From CAZQYB01 sp964582985 (GTDB taxonomy: Bacteria; Planctomycetota; Phycisphaerae; Sedimentisphaerales; Anaerobacaceae): 55,757 nucleotides of DNA. Shown here piece after piece: positions 8,618 through 16,670 of this stretch; position 1 is the stretch's first letter, and each line of letters begins with the position of its first letter. The stretch covers positions 1 to 55,757 of the forward strand of contig CAZOUM010000011.1 of assembly GCA_964582985.1 (NCBI GenBank), written 5' to 3'. The translations under genes and the position numbers were made by a program. Under the pieces are notes generated by a model. It saw only the letters and a program-made list of their open reading frames with translations, ran no database searches and was not told where the DNA came from.

Positions 8618-8959
8618 ATGGAGAAACAGCATTTTGCAGAGCGTCGGAGCGGCAAGGGTCGCAGGCAGAGTGTTCTCGACAGGCGTTTGGAACTTGACCG
8701 CCGGCGCGGTCCCGGCAAACGCAGAAGCGATGACCGAAAATCTGCCGAAGAAGGCCAACTGACAGATGAGCAATTTGAATTTCTCATGGCCATTGATGAG
8801 TATAAAAAAAGAAATGCAAGGCCCTTTCCGACGTGGACGGAAGTACTTGAGGTAATAAAGGCGTTAGGTTACCGTAAAGTAGCCGAGCCACAGGCGCTTG
8901 AGCCGTCTAAAGAGGAGCACAAACGTAACAAAGAGTGTTGCGGAACCCGGAAAGAGTAA
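8618..8959 (+). CDS. Small basic protein of unknown function
   Basis: A 113-residue protein that I cannot assign to a family. Residues 8-43 are dominated by Arg/Lys/Asp with repeated RR pairs (ERRSGKGRRQ, LDRRRGPGKRR), which suggests disorder or nucleic-acid contact. A compact helical domain follows (LTDEQFEFLMAIDEYKKRN, then FPTWTEVLEVIKALGYRKV), which resembles a small winged-helix or sigma-region-like segment, and the end is a charged tail with a CC pair. GGGGA lies about eight bases before ATG 8618. It is monocistronic, following a terminator at 8533-8564. Confidence 0.65.
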   Translation: MEKQHFAERRSGKGRRQSVLDRRLELDRRRGPGKRRSDDRKSAEEGQLTDEQFEFLMAIDEYKKRNARPFPTWTEVLEVIKALGYRKVAEPQALEPSKEEHKRNKECCGTRKE

Positions 8960-9355
8960 AAGCAGCCCCAGCCTATAAAATAAGCCTGCCTTTAATAGTC
9001 AACTCAAAGCTGACCTATCTTGAGCCCGGACTATTGCGATTTGAACGCAAAAAAAGGACCCTCTATTGCGGTCGCCAAACTTGTAGACGCAAACACTGAA
9101 CGTTTCAACGTGCGATAATTAGCATTGCTGGTTTTGCAAAAATGCCCACATTTTTTCCTAGCAAACCATCAACTGCCAAATGAAAACTGCCCACGGTGAA
9201 AAAAACAGTGGAAATGGTCTTGGCAATTTCCCTGGGATTGAGTTATCATAGTATAATGTCGTGATGTGCAAACTGCGGAGGTTGCTGCGTGGGAAACTTT
9301 TGATTTGATATGACGGGCAATTTCACAACCACTCGAATTGAAAAGGAGAGAACGT
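8960..9355. other. 396-base spacer before the AKR/DUF1080 cluster
   Basis: No supported gene. A good -10 hexamer (TATAAT at 9252-9257) lies about 100 bases before the aldo/keto-reductase-like gene, but no matching -35 is evident, so the promoter may be activator-dependent. Confidence 0.4.
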
Positions 9356-10519
9356 ATGAAGAACGATAAACTTTCCCGAAGGACATTCATTCGCAACACT
9401 ACCCTGACAGCAGCAGGAGCAATTGCCGGTACATTGGCCGGAAAGGGATGTACCTCCGGCAGGCTCGCCAAGCGAGGTGATACATCGAAGATACTCAATT
9501 ACAACCCGAAGATGGGCTACCGTCGGCTGGGTAAGACGAATCTGATGGTCTCAGAAGTAAGCCTGGGCGGTCATTGGAAAAACCGCAACGCCGGCCGATA
9601 CTGGGACAAGTTCGCCAACGAAGAAGTGCCCGGTGACGTTGAGAAGAACCGCACCGAGGTTGTCAGCACCTGCATCGATGCGGGCATCAACTACCTGGAC
9701 ATCACCACATCGGCTGAGTGTCTGTGCTATGGGGAGGCCCTGAAGGGACGGCGCGATAAGATGTACGTTGGCGCGGATATCCACACCCTCGGCCCGCGGA
9801 ATCCTGACTTCTGCAACGTCAAGTCCCAAACCCATAACGTTGAAGAATGCCTGCGTCTGCTCCAGACTGATTACCTTGACATCTGGCGACCTCAAGCCAA
9901 AACGAACGGGACCAATACGGATGCAGACGTGGTAGCCTTAATCGAGACTTTCCAAAAGCTGCACAAGGCTGGGAAAGTGCTGCATCTCGGCATGTCTTCT
10001 CATTCGCGACCTTGGTTCGAGCATGTCATCGAGACCTTCCCGGAGTTTGAGATGTTGATATTCCCCTGCAGTGCAGAGACCAAGCAGAAGGGCAAGCCCC
10101 TGACGAAGGACAACGTCGAAGAAGTAAATCCGGGCCACGGAGCCGACCAGACACAAAGCATCTTCGAGTCGGTCAAGAAGCGCGATATCGGGGTCGTAAC
10201 GATTAAGCCCTACTTTGGCGGCAGTCTCTTCAAGGACAGCGACGGCAAAGTCAGATTTCCCGTGATGGGCTCGGGCAGCAAGGTAGAGAATGACCTGGCC
10301 CGGCTGACGCTTCAGTGCATTCTCACGAACGAGGCAATTACTGCCGTCGTGCCGGGGCTGTCAACTATCTACGAGGTGGACAACGCCGCCAGGGCCTCGT
10401 ACACGCGTTCGCTTGGGCCGACATCCGCGGAGAAGGATTGGCTTATGCGCATTACGGATGAGCGCTGGGCCGCGCTGCCGCAGGAATACGCCTGGCTGCG
10501 TGACTGGGAAGTCGTTTAA
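9356..10519 (+). CDS. Tat-exported aldo/keto-reductase-like protein with altered active site
   Basis: A 387-residue protein with a twin-arginine signal (SRRTFIRN, Arg8-Arg9, then a hydrophobic stretch ending GKGCTSG), so it should be exported folded, probably with cofactor bound. The rest follows the AKR barrel: YRRLGKTNLMVSEVSLGGHW at the start, INYLDITTS, RLLQTDYLDIW, KVLHLGMSSHSRPW, and GVVTIKPYFGGSL near the end. The usual catalytic tetrad is eroded: the stretch that normally carries the lysine reads MYVGADIHT, and the position of the usual histidine reads DIWRPQ. It may not be a classical NADPH reductase. AAAAGGAGAG precedes ATG 9356. It heads a cluster with two DUF1080 genes, suggesting a role in periplasmic sugar oxidation or keto-sugar turnover. 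Confidence 0.82.
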   Translation: MKNDKLSRRTFIRNTTLTAAGAIAGTLAGKGCTSGRLAKRGDTSKILNYNPKMGYRRLGKTNLMVSEVSLGGHWKNRNAGRYWDKFANEEVPGDVEKNRTEVVSTCIDAGINYLDITTSAECLCYGEALKGRRDKMYVGADIHTLGPRNPDFCNVKSQTHNVEECLRLLQTDYLDIWRPQAKTNGTNTDADVVALIETFQKLHKAGKVLHLGMSSHSRPWFEHVIETFPEFEMLIFPCSAETKQKGKPLTKDNVEEVNPGHGADQTQSIFESVKKRDIGVVTIKPYFGGSLFKDSDGKVRFPVMGSGSKVENDLARLTLQCILTNEAITAVVPGLSTIYEVDNAARASYTRSLGPTSAEKDWLMRITDERWAALPQEYAWLRDWEVV

Positions 10520-10638
10520 CAACTTGACCGCCGGTCAGCATTCTGACGGGCGACTTTCGCCTGCTAATGCAAGGTTTACATGGGCAAGCGGCGCCGTGCG
10601 CCTGTGGTCTAAAGTGGTTCAGCACAAAGGAGAAAACA

Positions 10639-11715
10639 GTGCATTCGAATAGGCTAACTAATCTATGTCTTGCGGCGGCGATGCTTATCTGCCTGGGCTT
10701 TGTCTGTGTGCTTGCTGTATCTTTAGGCGAATCGCAAGCCGAAAAACCAAATGAGAACACCAAGTGTTACGTCTGCCATCCCGACCTTAAGACGGAGGAG
10801 ATTTCGACGGCCCACTTGGAAGCGGGCGTCACCTGCGATGAATGCCACGGGCCGTCGGTCGCGCATCTGGAAGATGAGATGTTAATGACCAAGCCCGACC
10901 TTCTCTTCGGCCGCTTGGAGGTTGATAAGATGTGCTCGAACCCGACGTGCCACAAGCCCGGCGGAGAGCGCTATGTTTATGGTTTCGAAGACCACGTAGA
11001 TACGGAAGCAGTAAAGGCCTTTTACAAGAAATGGCTGGGCCGCATCCGCCCAAACGGGCGGGTTATCACGTCGAAATCTATCTGTACAGACTGTCACGGC
11101 ACACACAACATCGTCACGAAGATAGGAATTGAGTCCAAGCAGAAGCAGCCTGGCGAGTGGATTGCGGTCTTCAACGGCCGCGACCTTACGGGCTGGCGAC
11201 CGTCGGGCGGCGCTTCCTGGACCGTCAATCGCGGCCGAATCATTGCAGCCATCGGGCCGAAAGGCAAAGGCGGCGACCTTTGGACCGAGGCACTTTACGA
11301 GGACTACCTGCTGGCTGTAACGTTCCGCGCTGAATGGCCCATCCACGCTGGAATCTGGCTGCGCAGCACAGACTCAGACGACGGCCCGAGGATTGAGATA
11401 CTCAACAGGAGCAAGCCCCCAACCTTTACAGGGAGCGTCTGGGTATCCGGCAAGGGACCGGCCCTGGTAAACCTGCGTGAGGACCTCGTGGACCGCCAAG
11501 GCTGGAATACTATCTCCGTTGAGGCCCGAGGCTATCGGTTTCAGGTCTGGCTGAACGGGGAAGAAGTCGGAGTAGTCCATATTCCGGGACCAGAGAAAGG
11601 GCGAATCGGATTGCACATCGAGAAGTACTCTGAATCGAAAAGCTCGGAACTGTGCGTGCGCGAAGTGCTCGTCCAACGGCTGAGCAAATCAGTGGAAAAG
11701 GTCGACAGTTTATAG
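10639..11715 (+). CDS. Multiheme c-type cytochrome fused to a DUF1080 (3-keto-disaccharide hydrolase-type) domain
   Basis: A two-part exported protein of 358 residues. A signal peptide or N-terminal anchor (residues 5-30) is followed by heme-binding motifs CYVCH (43-47), CDECH (66-70), a CX4CH variant (99-105) and CTDCH (149-153). The DUF1080 domain runs from about residue 174 (WIAVFNGRDLTGWRPSGG) to the end, with DLWTEALYEDYLLAVTFRAE, GIWLRS and GWNTISVEARG. DUF1080 members act on 3-keto-glycosides; joining one to a cytochrome suggests that sugar oxidation and electron removal are coupled in the periplasm, which is inference. GTG 10639 follows AAAGGAG by six bases. The gap to the AKR-like gene is 119 bases; the second DUF1080 gene follows. 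Confidence 0.85.
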   Translation: MHSNRLTNLCLAAAMLICLGFVCVLAVSLGESQAEKPNENTKCYVCHPDLKTEEISTAHLEAGVTCDECHGPSVAHLEDEMLMTKPDLLFGRLEVDKMCSNPTCHKPGGERYVYGFEDHVDTEAVKAFYKKWLGRIRPNGRVITSKSICTDCHGTHNIVTKIGIESKQKQPGEWIAVFNGRDLTGWRPSGGASWTVNRGRIIAAIGPKGKGGDLWTEALYEDYLLAVTFRAEWPIHAGIWLRSTDSDDGPRIEILNRSKPPTFTGSVWVSGKGPALVNLREDLVDRQGWNTISVEARGYRFQVWLNGEEVGVVHIPGPEKGRIGLHIEKYSESKSSELCVREVLVQRLSKSVEKVDSL

Positions 11716-11832
11716 GGATTAAGTGCTCGTGATTTAATGTCAAATTGTAGTTAGGGGAGCCCAGTTGTGTTCTGGAGCTGATTGTTTGGCAAGTATCAGT
11801 TCAGTTCCGGAACAAGGCGAAAGGAGAAAATT

Positions 11833-12471
11833 ATGCTGCGCAAGTTCTTCACCATCACATGTATGGTCATATTTATATTGTCGAGCGGTTGTAAAAAGGC
11901 CGCTGAAAACGGCAAAGCGGCTGTGGACCCAAACAAGGCAGGATTAGTACGCATCTTCAATGGCAAGGACCTGACAGGCTGGAAGGCGACCGGTGGCGCC
12001 AAATGGACGGTCGAAGACGGAACCGTTGTGGGAACCCAGGGTGAGAACAACGCCCCTGGTGACTTGTTAACGGAAGAAGCGTACAAGGATTTTCTGCTGA
12101 CTGTTACGTACCGAGTGGAATGGCCTTGTAACAGCGGTATCTGGTTCCGCTACCAGTCAGCTTCGAAGGCGTACCAGGCGGACATTCTCGAATATAAGAA
12201 ACCCGAGTGCTATTCGGGTACGCTATACTGCCCCGGCAAGATGTTCCTTAGTATGAATACAGACAAGGCTCTGGTAGACCGCGACGGCTGGAACACGATA
12301 TCGGTCCGTGCCGAGGGCGACCACATTCAGATATGGCTTAACGGCCACCAGGTTGCCGACGTACACGATGACACGAGTGACTCAGGTCACATCGGGTTTC
12401 AGGTTCACGCTGGAGACGCGTTCGGCCCGATGAAGATTATCGTCCGCGAGATGCTGCTCAAACATCTGTGA
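11833..12471 (+). CDS. DUF1080 lipoprotein (3-keto-disaccharide hydrolase-type)
   Basis: A 212-residue lipoprotein with a signal peptide ending in the lipobox ILSSGC, so it is probably membrane-anchored in the periplasm. The single DUF1080 domain (LamG/concanavalin-like fold) has RIFNGKDLTGWKATGGAKW, GDLLTEEAYKDFLLTVTYR, GIWFRY, DGWNTISVRAEG and IQIWLNGHQVADVHDD. It is clearly paralogous to the C-terminal domain of the preceding gene. The known activity of the family is hydrolysis or lyase action on 3-keto-glucosides. AAAGGAGAAAATT precedes ATG 11833. The gap to the cytochrome gene is 117 bases, so shared transcription is likely but not proven. Confidence 0.85.
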   Translation: MLRKFFTITCMVIFILSSGCKKAAENGKAAVDPNKAGLVRIFNGKDLTGWKATGGAKWTVEDGTVVGTQGENNAPGDLLTEEAYKDFLLTVTYRVEWPCNSGIWFRYQSASKAYQADILEYKKPECYSGTLYCPGKMFLSMNTDKALVDRDGWNTISVRAEGDHIQIWLNGHQVADVHDDTSDSGHIGFQVHAGDAFGPMKIIVREMLLKHL

Positions 12472-12924
12472 AGCAGGAACTATGGGCATAGGCCAATCTT
12501 GAGCACTCTCTGTGAGTGCGGGACCATGCTCCGGCACAAGGGCGGCAACTGATATTGTAGGCGGTTATTTGGGAAATCCAGGACAACTTCAAAGGTATGA
12601 GAAAAATGCAGTCGCCCTGTTTTTCCCAGCTATCAATATAAATCAATTTTGCCGTGCCAGAAGCAGACCTGTCATAATTTTTTTCGTAAGCGCAAACCGT
12701 AGTGTCAGAAATGGGGTCCAGAATAAGAACCGCACCCGGCCAGCCGAACCTTATAAATATAAAAGGGTCCGCTCCAATAACTCGCGCAATGGGAACTAAA
12801 AAAAGCCTTGATATGGACAACAGTATTGGTAGACTTTCGGCGGAAATTCGAAAAATATTAACACGGTCAAAATAGTAAATAAGAAAGTAAACGCTAATAG
12901 GAACCATAGTAAGGGCTGTCAAGA
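12472..12924. other. 453-base spacer without a supported gene
   Basis: A 160-codon minus-strand frame with a hydrophobic start covers this stretch, but it overlaps both flanking genes and has no ribosome binding site; see the rejected list. A small hairpin (GCACTC and GAGTGC, 12504-12520) lies near the left end. The region may hold a decayed gene and the promoter of the polysaccharide cluster. Confidence 0.4.
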
Positions 12925-14568
12925 ATGACCGATTATTCAATAAGTCCGGCAGGTGAGAAGTTTCCTATCCCGCAAGAAGGCGAGTACGCTGCAGAGTTTA
13001 AGCGTATTGAGTCGCTGGTGGAGGCGGCGCGGAGCGAAGGCAAGGAAATCGTCGTTGTGATGGGCGTTGGTTTTGTCGGTGCGGTTATGGCTGCAATTAT
13101 CGCTGACACCGTTGATAAGAAAACGGGTAAGGCCGGCAAGTTCGTCGTCGGGTGTCAGCGGCCAAGCACTCGAAGCTATTGGAAGATTCCACTGCTCAAC
13201 CGAGGCGAGTCGCCGGTAAAGGCAGAAGACCCGGAGGTTGAGCCGATGATTGCCCGCTGTGTACTTGAGAAGAAGACCCTTGTCGCAACCTACAACAACG
13301 ATTGCTTGAAGCTGGCCGACTGCGTAGTCGTCGACGTTCAATGCGATTATACAAAAAACGACCTCGGAAATATGCGGACAGGCAAAGTGGAAATGAGCGC
13401 ACTGGAAGCAACGATAAAAATAATCGCTGAAAAAGTCCCACAGAAATGCCTGACACTTATTGAGACGACGGTCGCACCCGGAACAACAGAGTTCGTCGCC
13501 TGGCCAATTATGAAGAAAGCTTTCGCAGCACGTGGCATAGACACTGAGCCTCTGCTGGCACATAGTTTCGAGCGGGTTATGCCAGGCAGAAACTATGTCT
13601 CATCGATACGAGATTTTTGGCGGGTCTGCTCGGGCTGCAACGCCGAAGCAAGAAAACGTGTGGAGAAATTCCTGCACGAAGTGCTGAACACCGAGGAATT
13701 TCCGCTGACAGTTATGGACCGCCCGATTGAATCCGAAACTACCAAAATCGTGGAGAATTCGTTCCGTGCCAATATACTGGCGTTCCTCGACGAGTGGAGT
13801 TTGTTCGCGGAGCGCAACGGCGTGGACCTGATTAAGGTAACCAAAGCAATCAAGGTTCGCCCGACTCACAGTAACATCATTTTCCCCGGCCCTGGCATCG
13901 GCGGATACTGCCTGCCCAAGGACGGCGGCCTCGGATACTGGGCATACAAGCACATTCTTGGCTTCGATGACGATATCTTCAAGATGACGACAATGGCGAT
14001 TGACATCAACGACACGCGCAGCCTGCACGTGGCGACACTGACAAAAGACGCTCTGCAGAATATGGACAGGCAAGTAGCCGGCACACCTATACTGCTTTGT
14101 GGCGCCAGTTATCGTCAGGATGTCGGCGATACGCGCTACAGCGGTTCGGAGATAATAGTTCGAAAACTAACGGAGATGGGGGCCAAGATAAAGGTCCACG
14201 ACCCCTATGTCGAGCACTGGTATGAGCTGGAAAAGCAGGATAAGTACCCGGCACCGGGACGCTCACTGGCGAGGTTTTTCCGCAATCAGGATGACCTTAT
14301 TAACACTCGTGTTCAACACGAGCTCGCTGTTGCACTAAAGGGTGCCCAGGCAATTATATTGGCTGTGCCGCACGAACCTTACTTAAGCCTTGGCCCCGAT
14401 AAAGTAGTTGAGTGGGCAGGCTCCCCGCTGGCGGTTATCGACTGCTTCGGCATACTAAGCGACGAGAAAATCCGCCGGTATTTCGAGCTTGGCTGCGAAG
14501 TTAAAGCTTTGGGCAGAGGACATGTCCAGCGAATAAAGGAGCAAGTTGGGGAAAAAAGCAGAAAGTAA
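12925..14568 (+). CDS. Nucleotide-sugar dehydrogenase (UDP-glucose/GDP-mannose dehydrogenase family)
   Basis: A four-electron NAD-dependent sugar-nucleotide dehydrogenase that makes a UDP-uronate or related precursor for polysaccharide. The Rossmann motif GVGFVG is at residues 47-52, the middle-domain signature SETTKIVENSFRANILAFLDE starts near 270, the catalytic cysteine sits in GPGIGGYCLPKD (Cys329), and the C-terminal UDP-binding domain has LLCGASYRQDVGDTRYSGS. At 547 residues it is longer than the usual 420-450; the extra length lies in a 40-residue N-terminal extension and in insertions between domains. AGGG lies about nine bases before ATG 12925. The substrate (UDP-Glc, UDP-GlcNAc or other) cannot be told. 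GT4 and GH130 genes follow directly. Confidence 0.87.
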   Translation: MTDYSISPAGEKFPIPQEGEYAAEFKRIESLVEAARSEGKEIVVVMGVGFVGAVMAAIIADTVDKKTGKAGKFVVGCQRPSTRSYWKIPLLNRGESPVKAEDPEVEPMIARCVLEKKTLVATYNNDCLKLADCVVVDVQCDYTKNDLGNMRTGKVEMSALEATIKIIAEKVPQKCLTLIETTVAPGTTEFVAWPIMKKAFAARGIDTEPLLAHSFERVMPGRNYVSSIRDFWRVCSGCNAEARKRVEKFLHEVLNTEEFPLTVMDRPIESETTKIVENSFRANILAFLDEWSLFAERNGVDLIKVTKAIKVRPTHSNIIFPGPGIGGYCLPKDGGLGYWAYKHILGFDDDIFKMTTMAIDINDTRSLHVATLTKDALQNMDRQVAGTPILLCGASYRQDVGDTRYSGSEIIVRKLTEMGAKIKVHDPYVEHWYELEKQDKYPAPGRSLARFFRNQDDLINTRVQHELAVALKGAQAIILAVPHEPYLSLGPDKVVEWAGSPLAVIDCFGILSDEKIRRYFELGCEVKALGRGHVQRIKEQVGEKSRK

Positions 14569-14593
14569 AAGCAGCAGGATATGCTCTATCAAG

Positions 14594-15664
14594 ATGAGTA
14601 ATTCGGATATCAAAAGCAAAAGAATCGCTGTTCTATCTCCTGTAGCCTGGCGGACTCCGCCACGGGCCTATGGCGCCTGGGAAACCGTCGCCAGTAATAT
14701 TACGGAGGGACTGGTAGCACGTGGCTGGAAGAACGTAACTCTATTCGCTACCAAAGAATCTATAACAAGGGCCAAACTTGAAGCTATCATCGAAAGAGGT
14801 TACGAAGAAGACAAAACACAAATCCCGAAGGTCTCCGAGTGTCTGCATATTTCCTATTGTATGGAACGGGCAGGTGAGTTTGACCTGATTCATAACAATT
14901 TCGATTATCTTCCGCTCACTTACCTTCCGTTCATAAAAACGCCTATGCTCACTACTATCCACGGTTTCTCCGACCCGGACATACTGCGGGTTTACCGCCG
15001 CCACAAAGACACTAACTATGTTTCCATTAGTGATGCGGACAGAGACAAGGAACTGCCCTACCTTGCTACCGTTTACAACGGTATCGACCTTTCCAACCTC
15101 ACCTTCAGAGAAACGCCCGGCCACAAACTTGTCCATTACGGACGCATACATCCCGATAAGGGGACACATTTGGCCATTGAGCTTGCAAAAGAGTGCGGCA
15201 AGGACCTGATTATAGCAGGTATTATTCAGGACCAGAAATACTTCGACAGTCTGCTGAAACCGCACATTAATAATTCGTCCATTCAATATATCGGCCCCGT
15301 TAATCCGGTGCAGCGCGACGCGCTCCTAAAAGAGGCTTATACGGTCGTTCATCTTAATACTATCCCGGAGAGGTTTGGTTTGGTTTTGGCCGAATCGATG
15401 GCTGCGGGCGTACCGGTAATCGCAATGGATTTGGGCTCGTGTCGTGAAGTCATAGCAGATGGTCAAACCGGCTATCTGGTTAACAATGTAGCCGACGCGG
15501 TAGAGGCTGTAAGTAAAATCGACCGCATAGACCGCAAGAAGTGCCGACAGCATGTGGAAGAGAACTTTACAATCGACTGTATGGTATCGCACTACGAAAA
15601 GGTGTACGAAGAAATCTTTCGGCGCGAAGCCCGGAAAAATATAGCTGCCGCAGGGAGAAAATAG
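14594..15664 (+). CDS. GT4-family glycosyltransferase
   Basis: A GT-B retaining glycosyltransferase of about 356 residues. The N-terminal domain has KRIAVLSPVAWRTPPRAYGA and EFDLIHNNFDYLPL. The C-terminal donor domain has LVHYGRIHPDKGTHLAIELA, then NTIPERFGLVLAESMAAGVPV with the E-x7-E motif. ATG 14594 lacks a clear ribosome binding site. A TTG at 14546 has AAAGGAG four bases upstream, overlaps the dehydrogenase by 23 bases and would add 16 residues; the choice is open. The next gene starts on the base after this stop, so the two are surely co-transcribed. GT4-GH130 pairs are common in bacteria and point to handling of a mannose-type or related glycan, which is inference. Confidence 0.82.
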   Translation: MSNSDIKSKRIAVLSPVAWRTPPRAYGAWETVASNITEGLVARGWKNVTLFATKESITRAKLEAIIERGYEEDKTQIPKVSECLHISYCMERAGEFDLIHNNFDYLPLTYLPFIKTPMLTTIHGFSDPDILRVYRRHKDTNYVSISDADRDKELPYLATVYNGIDLSNLTFRETPGHKLVHYGRIHPDKGTHLAIELAKECGKDLIIAGIIQDQKYFDSLLKPHINNSSIQYIGPVNPVQRDALLKEAYTVVHLNTIPERFGLVLAESMAAGVPVIAMDLGSCREVIADGQTGYLVNNVADAVEAVSKIDRIDRKKCRQHVEENFTIDCMVSHYEKVYEEIFRREARKNIAAAGRK

Positions 15665-16600
15665 ATGGCTAAAAAACTTGTCACGCGCTACGAAGGCAAT
15701 CCGATTTTAACAAAGGACGATATTTCATACCCGGTTGAGACGGTGCACAATGCCGGTGTTACGAAATTTAACAACCGATATATAATGCTGTTTCGCTCAC
15801 ACCTTGATACCGGTCGGTCCATAATCGGGTTAGCAGAGAGTGAAGGCGGTTTTAATTTCAAGGCCCGCCCCGAACCTTTTATGGTGCCGAGCAAAGAGCC
15901 GGCGTTTTATGAATACGAAGAGTACGGGCTCGAAGACCCCCGCATTACGTCTTTGGAGGGGGCATATTATATTACATACAGTGCCTATTCGCGGCACGGG
16001 GTCCGCATCGGACTGGCCAAGACGCTGGATTTTGAGTCGGTTGAAAGAATTGCGTTTATAACTCAAGCTGACCACCGAAATATCGTGCTGTTCCCGGAAA
16101 AAATCAACGGGCAATACGCGAGGTTGGATAGACCGCATACCGACACCAGCCCCTGGTCAATCTGGATTAGTTTCTCGCCGGACCTGTGTCACTGGGGCGA
16201 CTCGAGAATTGTCATCAAACCAGTCGCTTATCACTGGGACCAGATGAAAATCGGTCCCGGTGCCCCGCCCATTCGCACTGATAAAGGCTGGCTAAACATT
16301 TATCATGGCGCTGCCCAAACGATGGACGGCTGTGTCTATCGGCTTGGAGCTGCTCTGCACAAACTTGACGACCCCGCGCAGGTGCTTGGGGTCAGCGACT
16401 GCTGGATTTTGCAGCCCGAAGACCCGTGGGAAATTGTTGGCTACGTGCACAACGTAGTCTTTACCTGCGGTGCCGTGCCTGAAGACGACGGGACACTAAA
16501 GCTCTATTGGGGCGGCGCCGACAAGGTAATGTGCGCCGGGACAGCCGCTATTGACGAGCTTGTCCAGCTTTGCCTGACAAACTCACGACCACCGGTGTGA
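15665..16600 (+). CDS. GH130-family glycoside phosphorylase
   Basis: A five-bladed beta-propeller enzyme of 311 residues, the size of GH130 beta-1,2- or beta-1,4-mannoside phosphorylases. Visible family motifs are NPILTKDDI at the start, HNAGVTKFNNRYIMLFR, GLEDPRIT with the likely general acid Asp91, RNIVLFPEKINGQYARLDRP, KIGPGAPPIRTDKGWLNIYHG and YWGGADKVMCAG at the end. GH130 enzymes phosphorolyse or hydrolyse mannosides in the cytoplasm; no signal peptide is present. ATG 15665 begins immediately after the upstream TAG and has GGGAG in the overlapping leader. It ends the dehydrogenase-GT4-GH130 cluster and is convergent with the MBL-fold gene. Confidence 0.87.
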   Translation: MAKKLVTRYEGNPILTKDDISYPVETVHNAGVTKFNNRYIMLFRSHLDTGRSIIGLAESEGGFNFKARPEPFMVPSKEPAFYEYEEYGLEDPRITSLEGAYYITYSAYSRHGVRIGLAKTLDFESVERIAFITQADHRNIVLFPEKINGQYARLDRPHTDTSPWSIWISFSPDLCHWGDSRIVIKPVAYHWDQMKIGPGAPPIRTDKGWLNIYHGAAQTMDGCVYRLGAALHKLDDPAQVLGVSDCWILQPEDPWEIVGYVHNVVFTCGAVPEDDGTLKLYWGGADKVMCAGTAAIDELVQLCLTNSRPPV

Positions 16601-16670
16601 GAACCGACAAAAAGTTTTGATACCATCGACCGAACAATTTTAATCGCTGCTCAACCCAATATCGGATTAG

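Noticed and set aside
12458..12940. A 160-codon minus-strand frame with a hydrophobic N-terminus
   Set aside because: It overlaps the ends of both flanking genes, has no ribosome binding site and loses protein-like composition after about 110 codons. It could be a relic, but I cannot support it.
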